64,000 bases of DNA, from assembly GCF_007860015.1 (NCBI RefSeq), contig NZ_SJPS01000004.1, positions 193,567 to 257,566 of the forward strand. The letters are read 5' to 3'. The DNA comes from Bythopirellula polymerisocia (GTDB taxonomy: Bacteria > Planctomycetota > Planctomycetia > Pirellulales > Lacipirellulaceae). The notes beneath the pieces were generated by a model. That model was not told where the DNA came from, made no database searches, and saw only the letters and a list, made by a program, of their open reading frames with translations. The translations under genes were made by a program, and so were the position numbers. Shown here in pieces: positions 46,336 through 54,315 of the stretch (position 1 is the stretch's first letter; each line of letters opens with the position of its first letter).

Positions 46336-47445
46336 ATGGCTAAAAAGAAGAAAAGTAAACGGCCCGGAAAAACTACCTCAAGCGGGGTGAAAGCTCCTGC
46401 GCAGCGTCAGATCGACAAGCTAGATCAGGAGATTCTGGAACTCATCAATCGACGCGCCGAGTTGGCCATTCAGCGTAAGAGGACCACGCCGACAGAAAGC
46501 GCCGACTTGCGTGAATCCTTGGAGCACGTGGTCACGTTAGGACATTCCGACAAGGGCCCGCTTAGCGCCGATTCCGTCCGCTCAGTATTCCGTGAAATCC
46601 TCAGTGGCACTCAGGCGGCCTCCCAGGTCACTAGAGTCGCCTATTTGGGCCCAGAATTCACTTACAGCCATCTCGCCGCTATCGAGCGGTTTGGCCAAAG
46701 TGCCGAACTCGTTCCCGTCGCCACCATCGCGGCTGTGTTTGAGGAAGTGGAGCGTGGGCATGCCAATTTCGGCCTGGTTCCAATTGAAAATTCCACCGAC
46801 GGCCGCGTCGCCGATGCCTTGGAGTGTCTGGCTCGATCCCCTATTCAGATCTGTGGCGAAGTCCCCCTGCGGATTCGCCACTGTCTGCTTGCCAATTGTA
46901 GTCGCAGTAGTGTCGTGCGGGTTTACAGCAAGCGACAACCTCTTTCGCAATGTCGGAACTGGCTCAGTCAACATCTGCCCGATGCCCAACTCATCGAGGT
47001 TTCCAGTTCAGCCGAAGCGGCCCGCAAGGCCGCTGAGGAATCAGGCTCGGCAGCTATTGCCAGCGAGCAGGCAGGGGTCAACCACGAGATTGCCGTCTTG
47101 TCCCATGGCATCGAGGACAACAGTGATAACGTGACTCGCTTCGCGGTAATCGGGAAGGAGAGTGCCAAGAAGACCGGCAACGATAAGACTGCGGTTGTTT
47201 TTGAGATCGACCACCAGCCCGGTGCCTTGGCCGATGCGATGGGTATCTTCAAACGACAGAAACTCAACATGACCTGGATAGAATCATTCCCCCTCCCAGG
47301 TCAGCGAGGCAGCTATCTCTTCTTCGTCGAATTCCAGGGTCATGCCTCACAACTGCGAGCCCGCCGGGCACTTGCCGCCCTAGAAAAACGGGCCCTGAGG
47401 CTGACTTTGCTTGGCTCCTATGCGCAGACCGAGCCTATCGGCTAA
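46336..47445 (+). CDS. pheA: Chorismate mutase / prephenate dehydratase (P-protein)
   Basis: Makes phenylpyruvate from chorismate for phenylalanine synthesis. 369 residues: chorismate mutase domain (QIDKLDQEILELINRRAEL), prephenate dehydratase (VAYLGPEFTYSHLAAIERFG, PIENSTDGRVADALE, SDNVTRFAVIG with the catalytic Thr) and an ACT regulatory domain (HQPGALADAMGIFKRQKLNM). A basic 20-residue N-terminal leader precedes the mutase. The ACT domain implies feedback by phenylalanine. ATG 46336; tpiA follows after about 107 bases. Confidence 0.95.
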   Translation: MAKKKKSKRPGKTTSSGVKAPAQRQIDKLDQEILELINRRAELAIQRKRTTPTESADLRESLEHVVTLGHSDKGPLSADSVRSVFREILSGTQAASQVTRVAYLGPEFTYSHLAAIERFGQSAELVPVATIAAVFEEVERGHANFGLVPIENSTDGRVADALECLARSPIQICGEVPLRIRHCLLANCSRSSVVRVYSKRQPLSQCRNWLSQHLPDAQLIEVSSSAEAARKAAEESGSAAIASEQAGVNHEIAVLSHGIEDNSDNVTRFAVIGKESAKKTGNDKTAVVFEIDHQPGALADAMGIFKRQKLNMTWIESFPLPGQRGSYLFFVEFQGHASQLRARRALAALEKRALRLTLLGSYAQTEPIG

Positions 47446-47552
47446 ACTGAGGGGCTACCTTGAAGAGGGGAGCAGCAGTTTCTCTCTCCCGGGCCGAAAA
47501 CTCGTTGTTCGGCCCTAACCGATTCGACTTTGCTTTACAGGAGACTGCGACA

Positions 47553-48323
47553 ATGCGCACCCCTCTTATTGCCGGCAACTGGAAGATGAATACCGATACG
47601 AGCGGAGCGCGCCAACTTGCCAGCGCAATTGCTAGCCGTGCCGGCGAAGCGGAAGGAACAGAGCTATTGGTGTGTCCCCCGACTGTCTATTTATCTTTGG
47701 TACGCGATGCCATCGGAGACGCTGCGGTTGGTTTGGGGGCGCAGAACGTCTACCCGGAAGCCAATGGAGCTTTCACTGGCGAGACCAGCACGTCCATGCT
47801 CTGTGACTTGGGAGTGCAATACGTGATCCTGGGCCACAGTGAACGTCGACACATTCTTGGCGAGACCGACCAGGATGTGAACAAGAAAACCCTCGCAGCC
47901 TTGAAGGCAGAGCTGCGACCAATCGTGTGTGTCGGTGAATTGCTCGAAGAGCGAGAGGCCGGCAAGACCTCCGAAGTAATTCGTCGTCAATTTGAGGGGT
48001 CGCTTGCCAATGTCTCAGCCGAGCAGATTATCTCCACCGTTATTGCCTATGAACCGGTCTGGGCCATCGGCACTGGCAAAGTTGCCACTACCGAGCAGGC
48101 TGAAGAGGTCCATGCCGACCTTCGCAATCAACTCACTTCCCGCTACAATGCGGAGATTGCTAGCAAGATTCGTATCCTCTACGGTGGCAGCGTTAAACCC
48201 GACAACGCTGAGCAACTCCTTTCGCAACCCAACGTGGACGGGGCTCTGATTGGCGGGGCAAGCCTCAAGGCTGACGATTTCCTCGCTATTGCGGCTGCCG
48301 GCGCAACGGTTGCAAAGTCGTAA
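47553..48323 (+). CDS. tpiA: Triosephosphate isomerase
   Basis: Interconverts dihydroxyacetone phosphate and glyceraldehyde 3-phosphate in glycolysis. 256 residues with the active-site Lys (LIAGNWKMN), His (VILGHSERR), Glu (VIAYEPVWAIGTGKVAT) and phosphate loops (LYGGSVKPDNA, GALIGGASLK). ATG 47553 with CAGGAG 10 bases upstream gives the family start; the frame is open to 47460 but that part has no homology. Confidence 0.97.
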   Translation: MRTPLIAGNWKMNTDTSGARQLASAIASRAGEAEGTELLVCPPTVYLSLVRDAIGDAAVGLGAQNVYPEANGAFTGETSTSMLCDLGVQYVILGHSERRHILGETDQDVNKKTLAALKAELRPIVCVGELLEEREAGKTSEVIRRQFEGSLANVSAEQIISTVIAYEPVWAIGTGKVATTEQAEEVHADLRNQLTSRYNAEIASKIRILYGGSVKPDNAEQLLSQPNVDGALIGGASLKADDFLAIAAAGATVAKS

Positions 48324-48394
48324 GCAAAGGCACTAAACGCACTGCCAGTTTTAACCTACTAACTCACTTCGTAATTTGAGACGGAGCTTTCACA

Positions 48395-48829
48395 GTGATT
48401 ATTCCCATGTTCGCCGCCTTTCAGGTGGTCTTTCAAATCTTGTTGGCCCTAGTCGCCATCTTCTTGATTTTGCTGGTTCTCGTGCAACGGGGCCGCGGGG
48501 GAGGATTGGCCGGTGCTCTGGGTGGCATGGGGGGGTCGAGCGCGTTTGGTGCCAAAGCGGGCGACATCTTCACACGCGTCACCATAGTCGCGGCGGCGGT
48601 GTGGATCTTGCTCTGCATAGCTGCTACGAAGTTCGCCTCTTCCAGTGGCGAGAGTCGATTGAACCTTGGCGCTCCTGCTGAAAGCTCAGGTCCCTTGCTG
48701 CCTGGAGTGGACAGTGAAGAAAATACTGCGGTTGGTGAAGACTCGGCCGCCGATCTCGAAGAGACGGCATCGACTGAGGAAACCCCGGTCAGCGATGGGA
48801 AAACCGACTCGTCGGACGAGTCCGAGTAG
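48395..48829 (+). CDS. secG: Protein translocase subunit SecG
   Basis: Small subunit of the SecYEG channel. Two membrane helices flank the conserved QRGRGGGLAGALGGMGGSSAFG. SecG is usually 70-110 residues; this one has 144 because of a long acidic C-terminal tail (about residues 85-144, Glu/Asp/Ser/Thr-rich). GTG 48395 with GGAG 8 bases upstream; ATG at 48407 also possible. Often follows tpiA, as here. Confidence 0.92.
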   Translation: MIIPMFAAFQVVFQILLALVAIFLILLVLVQRGRGGGLAGALGGMGGSSAFGAKAGDIFTRVTIVAAAVWILLCIAATKFASSSGESRLNLGAPAESSGPLLPGVDSEENTAVGEDSAADLEETASTEETPVSDGKTDSSDESE

Positions 48830-48903
48830 ATTTTCCGGCTTTACTGAACCCTAATTTGCTATAATCGTCGCCGATTTATAACACCCTTAATTGAGGTAAA
48901 TCC

Positions 48904-49791
48904 TTGGCTCTCTTGAGCATGACCGGCTTCGGTGAAGTGATTCAGCAACGCGGTGGCTATGCCATCGCGGTCGAACTTCGTACTGTTAACAATCGCTACT
49001 TCAAGCTCAACATCCGCACAACCGAAGGGTACAGTTCGCTTGAATCGCTCATTGAGTCGGCCCTGCGTGAAACAGTGAAGCGCGGCACAGTGAGCTGCAA
49101 TCTCCGCATTCGCCATTTGGCCAGCGCTGAAGACTTTCGGCTAAATACTCGTGTATTGCATCAATACGTCGATCAATTGCAGGAAGTCGCTGCCAAACGC
49201 AACTTGGACGAAATGATTCGGTTGGAACCCTTGGCTTCGTTGCCCGGAGTTGTCGAAGAGCTTTCAACCGAGTCTCTGGATGCTGCCGGTTTATGGCCAC
49301 TTGTAGAGCCTGCACTGCGTGGCGCAATTGAGCAGCTTACCAAGATGCGTACCGCCGAGGGAGAAGCCCTGGCCGTCGACTTGAACGATCAATGCAACAC
49401 GGTGGCCGCTTGCCTTGAGGTGATCGAAAAGCAGGCTCCTCTGGTGGGTGAGAGTTATCGCAAACGCATCCAAGATCGTGTAAATGAAGCGCTTTCTTCG
49501 CTCAATGTAACGCTCGAACCGACCGATCTGGTCCGTGAAGTTGCGTTGTACACCGATCGGGCCGATATCTCGGAAGAAATCGTCCGACTGCGGAGTCATC
49601 TCCAGCAGTTTGGCGAGGCTCAGAAATTGCCCGAAAGTGCCGGACGTAAGATGGAATTCATCTGCCAGGAAATGGGTCGCGAAACCAATACGATTGGTTC
49701 AAAAGCCAACGACGCCCTCATCTCGCAACAAATCGTCGAAATCAAGACCGCGTTGGAACGTATTCGGGAGCAAATCCAGAACGTCCAATGA
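48904..49791 (+). CDS. YicC-family endoribonuclease-like protein
   Basis: 295 residues of the YicC family (E. coli member 287 residues). N-terminal SMTGFGEVIQQRGGYAIAVELRTVNNRYFKLNI and the C-terminal MEFICQEMGRETNTIGSKANDA (quoted in part: RETNTIGSKA) are diagnostic. The E. coli protein has been reported to be an endoribonuclease. TTG 48904 with GAGG 7 bases upstream is used; ATG at 48919 is possible. gmk overlaps its stop by 4 bases (ATGA). Confidence 0.92.
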   Translation: MALLSMTGFGEVIQQRGGYAIAVELRTVNNRYFKLNIRTTEGYSSLESLIESALRETVKRGTVSCNLRIRHLASAEDFRLNTRVLHQYVDQLQEVAAKRNLDEMIRLEPLASLPGVVEELSTESLDAAGLWPLVEPALRGAIEQLTKMRTAEGEALAVDLNDQCNTVAACLEVIEKQAPLVGESYRKRIQDRVNEALSSLNVTLEPTDLVREVALYTDRADISEEIVRLRSHLQQFGEAQKLPESAGRKMEFICQEMGRETNTIGSKANDALISQQIVEIKTALERIREQIQNVQ

Positions 49792-50390
49792 CCACTGCTC
49801 TCGGAAAATCCGACCTGCCCGGAAAACTCGTCGTCATCTCCGGCCCATCGGGTGTCGGCAAATCCACCGTGGTGAAGCAGGTACTTGATCGCCTCGCTGG
49901 CCGACTCGTTCCGAGCATCTCTGCGACCACTCGCGAGCCCCGTTCTGGTGAACAGGACGGCGTCGACTACTACTTTCTGTCTTCCGAGCAATTTGCCCAA
50001 CGCCGCGAGGCAGGCGACTTTTTGGAAACAGCCGAGGTTTTTGGCCGGGGACACTGGTATGGGACGCTGTGGAGTGCGGTGAGGCCTAGTCTCGCAGCAG
50101 GAAAATGGGTACTCTTAGAGATTGACGTGGCGGGGGCTGAAGAGGTCCTGCGTCAGTTCCAGAATGCCCTTACCATTTTCATCCAACCCTCGACGATCGA
50201 GGAATTGGAACGCCGACTGCGATCCCGAGCCACCGAGACTGCCGCTGACATTGAGCGTCGGCTGGAAGTGGCCCGTCGGGAGATCGCGCTCGCCAGTCGC
50301 TATAAGTTTCAAGTAGTCAACGACACCGTTTCGCAAGCGGTGGAAGAAATAGTCACCATATTGCAGAACGAAGGAATTCTCGATGATTGA
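49788..50390 (+). CDS. gmk: Guanylate kinase
   Basis: Phosphorylates GMP to GDP. 200 residues with the P-loop VVISGPSGVGKSTV, SATTREPRSGEQDGVDYYFL (GMP binding) and the lid segment RLRSRATETAADIERRLEVA. The start ATG overlaps the YicC gene and the rpoZ start overlaps its end by 8 bases. The yicC-gmk-rpoZ-coaBC order is a widespread bacterial arrangement. Confidence 0.96.
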   Translation: MTTALGKSDLPGKLVVISGPSGVGKSTVVKQVLDRLAGRLVPSISATTREPRSGEQDGVDYYFLSSEQFAQRREAGDFLETAEVFGRGHWYGTLWSAVRPSLAAGKWVLLEIDVAGAEEVLRQFQNALTIFIQPSTIEELERRLRSRATETAADIERRLEVARREIALASRYKFQVVNDTVSQAVEEIVTILQNEGILDD

Positions 50391-50646
50391 TGCCTTGAAG
50401 GAAGAACAGATTGTAAATAAAGTCGGTGGCCGGTTCAAATTGTCTACTCTTATCCAAAAGCGACTCGCCGCCATCAATGCCGGCGCGCGACCTTTGGTCG
50501 ATTTTCAATCCAAAGACAAAATGGAAATCGTCGTGCAGGAAATCTTGCAGGATAAAATTTACCTCGATGCGTCAAGTCAAGTGAAGATCACTGGTGAGGA
50601 TGCCACAATTGGTGCACCTCCTGAATTGGATCTCTCTAGCCTCTAG
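50383..50646 (+). CDS. rpoZ: RNA polymerase omega subunit
   Basis: 87 residues: a helix-rich N-terminus (VGGRFKLSTLIQKRLAAINAGARPLV) matching the omega family, followed by a species-specific tail. It promotes polymerase assembly. The start at 50383 overlaps the gmk stop by 8 bases. Usual place after gmk and before coaC supports the call. Confidence 0.9.
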   Translation: MIDALKEEQIVNKVGGRFKLSTLIQKRLAAINAGARPLVDFQSKDKMEIVVQEILQDKIYLDASSQVKITGEDATIGAPPELDLSSL

Positions 50647-50682
50647 CAGTTTCCTCGGATCGAACAGGCGGGCAACCTGAGC

Positions 50683-51222
50683 ATGGCACACGAAATTGTA
50701 GTCGGCGTGTCGGGCGGCATTGCTGCATACAAGACGGCCGCGTTGGTAAGCGATCTCGTGCAAACTGGAATAGGCGTGACTGTGGTCATGACTCGCGCCG
50801 CGGAGAAGTTCGTCGGTCCTGCCACCTTTCAGGCACTCACGGGTCGGAGGGTTCTGACGCGAACCTTCGATCGCCACGATCATCCGCTGGGCGCACATAT
50901 TGAACTCGCTCGACAGGCGGAGCTACTCTGCGTGGCTCCTGCAACGGCCCACCTTCTGGCACAGGCAGCACATGGTCTGGCTGACGACCTATTGAGTACG
51001 CTGCTAGTAAGCTTCACGCGCCCCATCGTTTTAGCCCCCGCCATGAATTGCGAAATGTGGGAAAAACCCGTCGTGCAGCGGAACGTCGAACAACTTCGCA
51101 CCGACGGATTTCATTTGGTTGGCCCAAATGAAGGTTGGCTCAGTTGTAGGCAGCAAGGCATGGGCCGCATGGCCGAACCTCAAGAGATTGCCGCTGCCGT
51201 TAGAAAACTGCTCCAAGTCTAG
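50683..51222 (+). CDS. coaC: Phosphopantothenoylcysteine decarboxylase (CoaC part)
   Basis: Flavoprotein that decarboxylates phosphopantothenoylcysteine in coenzyme A synthesis. 179 residues: IVVGVSGGIAAYKTAALVSDL, the active-site His region (GAHIELARQAELLCVAPATA), PAMNCEMW and the substrate-clamp Cys region GWLSCRQQGMGRM. In most bacteria this is fused to CoaB; here a TAG (51220-51222) ends it, and the CoaB reading frame continues in the same phase after it. Confidence 0.93.
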   Translation: MAHEIVVGVSGGIAAYKTAALVSDLVQTGIGVTVVMTRAAEKFVGPATFQALTGRRVLTRTFDRHDHPLGAHIELARQAELLCVAPATAHLLAQAAHGLADDLLSTLLVSFTRPIVLAPAMNCEMWEKPVVQRNVEQLRTDGFHLVGPNEGWLSCRQQGMGRMAEPQEIAAAVRKLLQV

Positions 51223-51234
51223 AGGCCATTACTC

Positions 51235-51864
51235 ATCGCACGAATACTCATCACTTCCGGCCCCACTCGCCAGTATTTCGACCCTGTACGGTATTTGACC
51301 AACGCCTCAAGTGGGCGCATGGGCGCTGCACTGGCCGAGGCAGCCTTGGCGCTGGGGCATGACGTGACAGTTGTCAGCGGACCCGTTGAAGTGGAATACC
51401 CATCGTCCGCGCGAGTGGTTCCAGTCGTTTCGACCGAAGAGATGCTTGCAGTTTGCCGCGAGGAGTTCAACTCAAGCGACGGCTTGATCGGTGCTGCTGC
51501 TCCTTGCGACTACCGCCCTGTGCATGTCGAGCAGAGTAAAATCGCGAAGACGGGGCAGCCACTGGAATTGCACCTAATCGAAACCGACGACATCGTCGCC
51601 ACGCTTGGTGCTGAAAAAGGGACTCGCTGGGTCGTCGGCTTTGCTCTTGAGAGTGAAGATCATCGCCTCCGGGCACTCGCCAAGCTTGAACGCAAGCATT
51701 GCGACTTAATCGTCTCCAACAGCGTCAGTGCGATGGACTCGTTGGACAACGAAGTTGAAATCCTCGATCCCACGGGTACCGTACTCAAGCAGGTCGCCGG
51801 ATCGAAACGACTGGTCGCCGACGAAATCTTGGCTGTGATAGCTGGGCGATTGATTCACCCTTAG
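51235..51864 (+). CDS. coaB: Phosphopantothenate-cysteine ligase (CoaB part), start codon not canonical
   Basis: Joins phosphopantothenate to cysteine using CTP or ATP. Conserved ILITSGPTRQYFDPVRYLTN, ASSGRMGAALAEAAL, AAAPCDYRP, the KIKK-like KIAKTGQPLEL and the Asn of LIVSNSVS are present in a frame that runs from the coaC stop to 51864. The first usual start in this frame (TTG 51295) lies inside the conserved nucleotide loop, so it cannot be the start. ATC at 51235 gives (I)ARILITSGP, which would be the expected MARILITSG N-terminus, with AGAGG 9-10 bases upstream. An ATC start, readthrough of the TAG or a sequence error are the options. Confidence 0.85.
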   Translation: MARILITSGPTRQYFDPVRYLTNASSGRMGAALAEAALALGHDVTVVSGPVEVEYPSSARVVPVVSTEEMLAVCREEFNSSDGLIGAAAPCDYRPVHVEQSKIAKTGQPLELHLIETDDIVATLGAEKGTRWVVGFALESEDHRLRALAKLERKHCDLIVSNSVSAMDSLDNEVEILDPTGTVLKQVAGSKRLVADEILAVIAGRLIHP

Positions 51865-51872
51865 CGCAACTC

Positions 51873-52082
51873 TTACATCGCTGCGCGGTTGCGTAGCCGG
51901 GCTATCAGCCACCGGATCGGCCCACCGCCGGGGCGCTGCTCGGCCAGAAGTTGCTTCTTGGCCGTTTCCCAGTCGGCTGAGCCGTCACCGTGGGGACAAC
52001 CCCTCGACTCCCAGATTTCGTAGGCACGTTGGGCAATGGCTTCGTCAGAAACTTGTGCAAAGGGGAGGTGATCGGAACTCAT
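51873..52082 (-). CDS. DUF2934 protein
   Basis: 69 residues with the DUF2934 pattern: AIAQRAYEIWESRGCPHGDG then DWETAKKQL. Short proteins of this family are common in proteobacteria and planctomycetes; the function is unknown. The gene converges with coaB, 8 bases apart. A possible 37-codon membrane frame lies upstream on the same strand. Confidence 0.82.
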   Translation of the reverse strand: MSSDHLPFAQVSDEAIAQRAYEIWESRGCPHGDGSADWETAKKQLLAEQRPGGGPIRWLIARLRNRAAM

Positions 52083-52142
52083 AGTATTTCCTCGCGAAAA
52101 TCCGTTTGGCGATTGAATCGATAATTATCAAACTAGCGACGG

Positions 52143-52256
52143 TTATAGCCCCAAACAGCCAAATATGGCAAGGCCAGCAATGCTAGCACCATAGAATACG
52201 ATGAGCACCGCCCACGAAGCAAATTTGGTATGCTTCGCATTTAGAATGGCAGGCAC
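52143..52256 (-). CDS. Possible 37-residue single-helix membrane peptide
   Basis: A GTG-started frame of 37 codons reads MPAILNAKHTKFASWAVLIV, then a second hydrophobic part ending GCLGL. Charged N-terminus and one membrane helix fit a small membrane protein; another frame across the same bases also has a hydrophobic stretch. No binding site is evident and it lies between DUF2934 and CBS genes. Speculative. Confidence 0.3.
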   Translation of the reverse strand: MPAILNAKHTKFASWAVLIVFYGASIAGLAIFGCLGL

Positions 52257-52272
52257 TGCCTACACTACAATT

Positions 52273-52749
52273 TCAAACCAGCGGGGCGTCGCTACGTTCC
52301 ACAACGGCACTCAAATAGAGGAGCGTTGATCCGGTGTCCTGGGTCACACCTTGTTTACGGAGTTCACCGAGTGCTTCTCGCATCACATCTCGGCGACTTA
52401 CTTGACCGATCAGGACCCCATCCTCTAGCACAGGCAACCGCCGATAATTCGTCAGTAAAAATACCTGTGCCATCGAGAGAAGTTGAGTATCGGATTCAAT
52501 AGTCATAGCATCGGTGTTCATAAACATCCGCACTTCATTGCTGGGCAGTTGTTCGTAGGCTGCATCCAAGAGGACCTGCATACTGCACTTCTCAGAAAAG
52601 ACTCCCAGATAGTTGCCTAAGGCATCGACCACGGGTGCGCCGGAAATTCGATTCTTGAGCAGTAGCTCTACGGCTTTGAGAACATCCATCTCAGGACTGA
52701 GTGTGACCAATCTAGTGGTCATGCAATCGCGGGCAGTGATTTCGCACAT
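52273..52749 (-). CDS. Two-CBS-domain protein
   Basis: 158 residues made of two CBS domains and no catalytic domain: ARDCMTTRLVTLSPEMDVLKAVELLLKNRISGAPVVDALGN (quoted in part: ELLLKNRISGAPVVDALGN) and QVFLLTNYRRLPVLEDGVLIG. CBS pairs bind adenine nucleotides and act as sensor modules. ATG 52749. Two GTGAAA-N2-TTTCAC palindromes lie 160-200 bases upstream, so it may be regulated through them. Partner protein unknown. Confidence 0.9.
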   Translation of the reverse strand: MCEITARDCMTTRLVTLSPEMDVLKAVELLLKNRISGAPVVDALGNYLGVFSEKCSMQVLLDAAYEQLPSNEVRMFMNTDAMTIESDTQLLSMAQVFLLTNYRRLPVLEDGVLIGQVSRRDVMREALGELRKQGVTQDTGSTLLYLSAVVERSDAPLV

Positions 52750-52908
52750 GGTTTAATGCTCCGAAGCACCTACTAAGTCAGCAACCGACATTAGTGAATA
52801 GAAGAGAAGTATTGATCCACCAATCAGTTGCTAACTGAAAGGTTGGCTAATAGTATCAGTTTAGCATCGCTGGATACCCGACCGCTAGTTGTAAAGTGGG
52901 TTAAAACA

Positions 52909-52952
52909 CTTGTGAAAGTTTTCACAAGCCACGCTTCGTGAAACTTTTCACG
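52909..52952. promoter_or_regulatory. Twin palindromes GTGAAA-N2-TTTCAC
   Basis: 52909-52928 is a near-perfect 20-bp dyad around GTGAAAGTTTTCAC and 52937-52952 is a perfect-armed 16-bp dyad around GTGAAACTTTTCAC; centres are 26 bp apart. They lie between the M29 peptidase stop and the CBS gene, in the CBS upstream region. An operator pair is most likely; terminator hairpins are less likely because the loops are only 2 bases. Confidence 0.65.
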
Positions 52953-53037
52953 ATTTGTAGGTCCGACTCTTTGAGACTGACATTGTGACAGCATCGCAGT
53001 AAACTCGAGTCGCGGAGAGACTCGACTACGAATCTAT

Positions 53038-54150
53038 TTAGAGCCCTACGTTAAGTTCCCTCAGATCCTCCGGCACAAAATGACCGTCCTTACGGATCAG
53101 TTCGTCATCAAACCAGATTTCTCCACCTCCGTAATCCTCGCGTTGGATGAGAACCAGGTCCCAGTGAATGCGGCTATTGTTGCCATTATCGGCCTCTTCG
53201 TAAGCCTGCCCCGGAGTGAGGTGAAAACTCCCACCGATCTTCTCGTCGAAGAGCGTATCGAGCATCGGAAGACGCACGCGATTGTTGGTCCCGAGAGACC
53301 ACTCCCCGCAATAACGGGCCCCTTCGTCTGAGTCGAGAATTGCGTTGATTCGCTCATTATCACTCGACTCAGCCCGGACGATTTTGCCATTCTTAAACTC
53401 GAATTCAATGTCGCTAAATACTGTCCCTTGATAGCGTGACTGGGTATTGAATCGAATTACACCATTGATACTGTCACGGACTGGCGCAGTAAAAACTTCT
53501 CCATCGGGGATATTCCGTTCGCCGTTGCACGGGATGACGGGGATATCTTTGATCGAGAATTCCAACTCAGTGCCTGGCGACAAAATGCGCACCCGATCGG
53601 CTGCTTCCATTCGAGCAACCAACGGCTCCTGAGCCTTGCCCATCGCCACGTAATCAGCGGTGCAGACTTCAAAGAAGAAATCCTCGAACGCTGAGGTGCT
53701 CATATTCGCTGCTTGAGCAAAGGAATCGGTTGGGTAACGAAGCACTACCCACTTCGTATCAGGGACGCGAACTGCTCCGTGGACTTGTTTCCACCAATGC
53801 TGTTGAAACAGATCCATCCGCTCGTGCGGCACATCTGCAAATTGGCTGCTGTTGTAAGCGCCACGAATACCGATATATGCCTGCACCGACTTCATTCGCG
53901 CACCTTCAAACTCGGCTGCTGCTTTCATGCTCGCCTCGGTCGCCGTGCGGTAGAGAGCTCGCAACACAGCGTTGTTTTTCCAACTCACCAATGGCACAGC
54001 CCCTCGTTCAGCAGCACCTTCCACTAAGGCTGTCACCAGATTCGGCTCCGGCAAGTCAAACGCTTCGATCAGAATATGTTCTCCTGATTTGAGAGAACAA
54101 CTGTGATCGAGCAATAAATTGGCAAGTTTATCAATTCGAGAATCGTGCAT
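53038..54150 (-). CDS. Aminopeptidase, M29 family
   Basis: A 370-residue metallo-aminopeptidase of the thermophilic aminopeptidase (AmpS/AmpT) family. N-terminal MHDSRIDKLANLLLDHSCSL, then LIEAFDLPEPNLV; the metal-binding residues sit in NGERNIPDGEVFTAP (Glu), RINAILDSDEG... and SRIHWDLVL (His/Asp). Cytosolic. ATG 54150 is chosen because the part upstream to 54192 shows no homology. No obvious ribosome binding site. Confidence 0.88.
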   Translation of the reverse strand: MHDSRIDKLANLLLDHSCSLKSGEHILIEAFDLPEPNLVTALVEGAAERGAVPLVSWKNNAVLRALYRTATEASMKAAAEFEGARMKSVQAYIGIRGAYNSSQFADVPHERMDLFQQHWWKQVHGAVRVPDTKWVVLRYPTDSFAQAANMSTSAFEDFFFEVCTADYVAMGKAQEPLVARMEAADRVRILSPGTELEFSIKDIPVIPCNGERNIPDGEVFTAPVRDSINGVIRFNTQSRYQGTVFSDIEFEFKNGKIVRAESSDNERINAILDSDEGARYCGEWSLGTNNRVRLPMLDTLFDEKIGGSFHLTPGQAYEEADNGNNSRIHWDLVLIQREDYGGGEIWFDDELIRKDGHFVPEDLRELNVGL

Positions 54151-54315
54151 GGGTGGTAAGTGGCTAGTGGTTGGTGATTGGAAATGAGACAAGACAAATA
54201 GACGCGAAACAAGGGCCCGTAGCTATTTATCCCTCATATCATCCCTCTACTTTACCCCAGGCACAAGGTAGAATGTATGTATCCCAAGATTTATTCTAGA
54301 CGTGAAGGAGTGCAG

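Noticed and set aside
52909..52952. Twin dyads as rho-independent terminators of the M29 gene
   Set aside because: Loops of only 2 bases and no consistent T tract; operator pair fits better.
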